NCBI GenBank assembly: GCA_947625175.1
Contig: CANQNI010000051.1
Coordinates: 1-9,590, forward strand
DNA: 9,590 nt
Direction: 5' to 3'
Source of the DNA: an uncultured Eubacteriaceae bacterium
GTDB lineage: Bacteria; Bacillota; Clostridia; Eubacteriales; Eubacteriaceae
Shown here: in pieces, positions 7,864 to 9,590 of the stretch
Position numbering within the stretch: position 1 is the stretch's first letter
How the letters are laid out: each line of letters starts with the position of its first letter
The notes under the pieces: generated by a model
Told to the model about the DNA's origin: nothing
The model's database searches: none
What the model saw: only the letters and a program-made list of their open reading frames with translations
Program-made: the position numbers and the translations under genes

Positions 7864-7897
7864 AAACTACTAATCTTAAGCGGTTAGTAGTTTTTTT
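7864..7897 (+). terminator. Intrinsic terminator after dnaJ
   Basis: Bases 7864-7875 pair with 7882-7893 in a 12-bp stem (one T-G wobble) around a 6-base loop, TTAAGC. A run of seven Ts (7891-7897) follows directly. It begins 38 bases past the dnaJ stop and ends the grpE-dnaK-dnaJ transcript. This is a textbook rho-independent terminator. Confidence 0.92.
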
Positions 7898-7926
7898 ATA
7901 TTCATTTTTTAAATATTTTAAGTTTT

Positions 7927-7935
7927 TGTTAAAAT
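7927..7935 (+). promoter_or_regulatory. Likely extended -10 promoter of the 7980 gene
   Basis: TGT-TAAAAT gives an extended -10 element (TG, one base, then five of six TATAAT positions). It lies 45 bases before the ATG and downstream of the dnaJ terminator. The best -35 at 17 bases spacing is the weak TTTTAA, as is common when the extended -10 is present. A short palindrome, GAAAA-A-TTTTC (7951-7961), sits in the expected leader. Confidence 0.5.
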
Positions 7936-7979
7936 AAGAGAATTAAGATCGAAAAATTTTCACAAATAACTTAAATCTT

Positions 7980-9491
7980 ATGAATAAAGCAGAAATTAAA
8001 AAGAAATTAAATAGTAAAATAACGCATTATTATGAGTCGGGATTCTGGAACTTTGTCAATGAATTTACTCCATTCGGGATAAAACTTTATAATGGCAAAA
8101 CGGTTTTTGTGGCTATTTATAGTTTTGAACCTTTTTTACAGGGTAGTTTTTTTATTTTCGAAGATATGAAAAAATTTGCTACTTATGAAAATATCTTTGA
8201 TTTTACCCGTAAACCAAATCTACTCAGAATGTCTGAAAAATATTTATCCCAGGATGGGCTTGCTGTCATGTTAGATGAAAATCAGAATATGCCTGTCGAT
8301 TTAGGGATGAAACCTGCAAAATATTCCATCTTTCGTTTTAAACCGCATATTCCTCCGGAAAAAACTGATAAAAAAAGTGATCTTGAACTGGTTTTAGAGG
8401 TTCTGGAAAAAGTTATGGTATTAAATTTTACTCTGAATTTGCCCTTAGGGGAAAAGATCCTTGAGAGTTTAAAACCGGTTATTGAAGGAAGAGGGATAAT
8501 ACCAATCTTTGATATCAGTCGGAATAAAAGTAAATTGACTGTAGAAAAACTGGTTCTGAATATTAAACCTAAGTATTATAAAAAACTTAAATTTAATAAT
8601 GAATTATTAATTTCAAAATTAAACAGGACTATGCATATTGGAACCTGGGCTGTTGAATACTTTTATCCTTCAACGGCCTTTAAGTTGGATCAGAAAGATT
8701 CAGAGTATGGATTTATTAACGGTTTAATTATCGTAGATCTGGACTATGAATATATGGAACCTATTTTAATTGAAGAAGATGCTTTTAAAAATCCTGAAGA
8801 ATTTCTAAATAAGGTTGCCCAAGAATTACTTAACTTTGAAAAGTTACCACAGAAAGTGTTGGTACAGGATAAGAGAACAAGAAATGTCCTTAATGATTTT
8901 TTCTCTAAAATCGGGATTCAAGTCGAAGTCAAGGATGAAATCGAAGAATTGGATAGGGCTGAAAATGAAATTTTCGATTTTGAAAATAACGAATTAATGC
9001 CGGAAAGTGATATGGAAACACTTAGTAAAATAGATGATATTCTGGGGGATCTTAGTGAGGTTGATAGCCCTTATTCAAAGAGAATGCTAGATCATCTACA
9101 GGAGTTACGAAAAAATATTATGGAAAGTAATGATTTTGGACAAGATCTAACTTTCGATAACCTACCAGAAAAAACTATTAATTTTGGATATAGGGATTCT
9201 GAGGGCAACCGCTGTATTATCGAAGCAAGTAATCAGACTAATCTTTCAGTTATTTTAGCCAAGGTTTTAAACAGAGTAAGTAAAGATGATTATTTTACTG
9301 AAGAAGAACTGGATCTCCTCTTAGAAATGGCCGGTTATGATGATAAACTACTAGATCCTAGAAAAGGACAGAAAATAGATTTGTTTATTGTTGACCAAAA
9401 TCTCTCAGTTACTCTTGAAGTAAATAAAGTTTTACCCAAGACGACTGAAATTATTAGAATCTTTGAATTGGAACCTAATAAGAATAAGTAA
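7980..9491 (+). CDS. DUF7309/DUF6930-like protein with unfamiliar C-terminal third
   Basis: This is a 503-residue soluble, acidic protein of unknown function with no signal peptide or membrane segment. Residues about 15-150 resemble DUF7309: an early GFWNF aromatic patch, a beta-rich core, then YSIFRFKPHIPP (115-126) leading into a long helix. Residues about 185-335 resemble DUF6930: GTWAVEYFYP (221-230), the strand INGLIIVDLD (246-255), and LPQKVLVQDKRTRNVL (289-304) before a GIQVEV strand. In known proteins this pair often precedes a pRiA4b ORF-3-type domain, but I do not see that here. Residues about 345-503 instead contain YRDSEGNRCIIEA (404-416), helices and a final beta region that I do not recognise. 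The domain calls are from memory of the families and moderate in confidence. No Shine-Dalgarno sequence precedes the ATG. The gene stands alone between a terminator and a promoter. Confidence 0.8.
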   Translation: MNKAEIKKKLNSKITHYYESGFWNFVNEFTPFGIKLYNGKTVFVAIYSFEPFLQGSFFIFEDMKKFATYENIFDFTRKPNLLRMSEKYLSQDGLAVMLDENQNMPVDLGMKPAKYSIFRFKPHIPPEKTDKKSDLELVLEVLEKVMVLNFTLNLPLGEKILESLKPVIEGRGIIPIFDISRNKSKLTVEKLVLNIKPKYYKKLKFNNELLISKLNRTMHIGTWAVEYFYPSTAFKLDQKDSEYGFINGLIIVDLDYEYMEPILIEEDAFKNPEEFLNKVAQELLNFEKLPQKVLVQDKRTRNVLNDFFSKIGIQVEVKDEIEELDRAENEIFDFENNELMPESDMETLSKIDDILGDLSEVDSPYSKRMLDHLQELRKNIMESNDFGQDLTFDNLPEKTINFGYRDSEGNRCIIEASNQTNLSVILAKVLNRVSKDDYFTEEELDLLLEMAGYDDKLLDPRKGQKIDLFIVDQNLSVTLEVNKVLPKTTEIIRIFELEPNKNK

Positions 9492-9506
9492 ATTACTGTT
9501 AATTCC

Positions 9507-9535
9507 TTGCAACTTGATAGGAATTGTGATAAAAT
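9507..9535 (+). promoter_or_regulatory. Sigma-A-type promoter for a gene beyond the right edge
   Basis: TTGCAA (9507-9512), a 17-base spacer and TAAAAT (9530-9535) form a well-spaced promoter, and TG one base before the -10 adds an extended element. Inverted arms AATTCC (9501-9506) and GGAATT (9520-9525) bracket the -35 box and could bind a regulator. No open frame with a ribosome site starts in the remaining 55 bases, so the target gene or RNA lies outside. No intrinsic terminator is seen between the 9491 stop and this promoter. Confidence 0.6.
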
Positions 9536-9590
9536 GTTAGACAAGCAAAACAAAAAGCTTATTCTCCTTATTAACGGAATGCAATAATCA

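Noticed and set aside
9335..9553. A 72-codon minus-strand frame at the right end
   Set aside because: It is antisense to the end of the DUF6930-like gene and crosses the promoter at 9507-9535. It has no family match that I can see.

Overview
This AT-rich window comes from a low-GC, Gram-positive-type bacterium (Bacillota), most likely an anaerobic clostridium-like or halanaerobial lineage. Three things support this. DnaK lacks the extra segment that proteobacterial DnaKs carry near residues 74-90 of the ATPase domain. hemW sits directly upstream of grpE-dnaK-dnaJ, as is common in Bacillota. Shine-Dalgarno sites are strong at several genes. All seven complete genes end in TAA or TAG, and Trp is encoded by TGG, so there is no sign of a mycoplasma-type code. 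The order or genus cannot be fixed from the sequence alone.

Layout. Bases 1-116 (minus) are the N-terminus of an unidentified protein that runs off the left edge. Bases 117-349 are a non-coding stretch holding its promoter and leader, plus the terminator of the next operon. Bases 350-2666 (minus) are a tight two-gene operon: a tyrosine/dual-specificity/lipid-type phosphatase, then, after a single base, a two-HKD cardiolipin synthase. Only 43 bp separate it from the divergent hemW-like radical SAM gene (2710-3858, plus, TTG start). Next comes the heat-shock cluster grpE (3979-4611), dnaK (4632-6470) and dnaJ (6579-7826), closed by a strong intrinsic terminator. A monocistronic gene of 503 codons (7980-9491) follows. 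It resembles DUF7309/DUF6930 proteins but has an unfamiliar C-terminal third. A good promoter near the right edge (9507-9535) points at a gene outside the window.

How the parts fit. GrpE, DnaK and DnaJ form the standard Hsp70 refolding machine. The repressor gene hrcA, usually found between hemW and grpE, is absent here, and no CIRCE operator is visible before grpE, dnaK or dnaJ. The hemW-grpE gap instead holds two other inverted repeats, and a 13-bp hairpin lies between dnaK and dnaJ. The phosphatase-Cls pair suggests a phospholipid role for the phosphatase, because cardiolipin synthase consumes phosphatidylglycerol and the phosphatase has a lipid-phosphatase-like P-loop.

Most of the window is housekeeping. 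I see no CRISPR array, insertion sequence, rRNA or tRNA. The points most worth a second look are the replaced heat-shock control region, the phosphatase-Cls coupling, the His-to-Gln change in the HemW HNxxYW motif, and the C-terminal part of the DUF6930-like protein.
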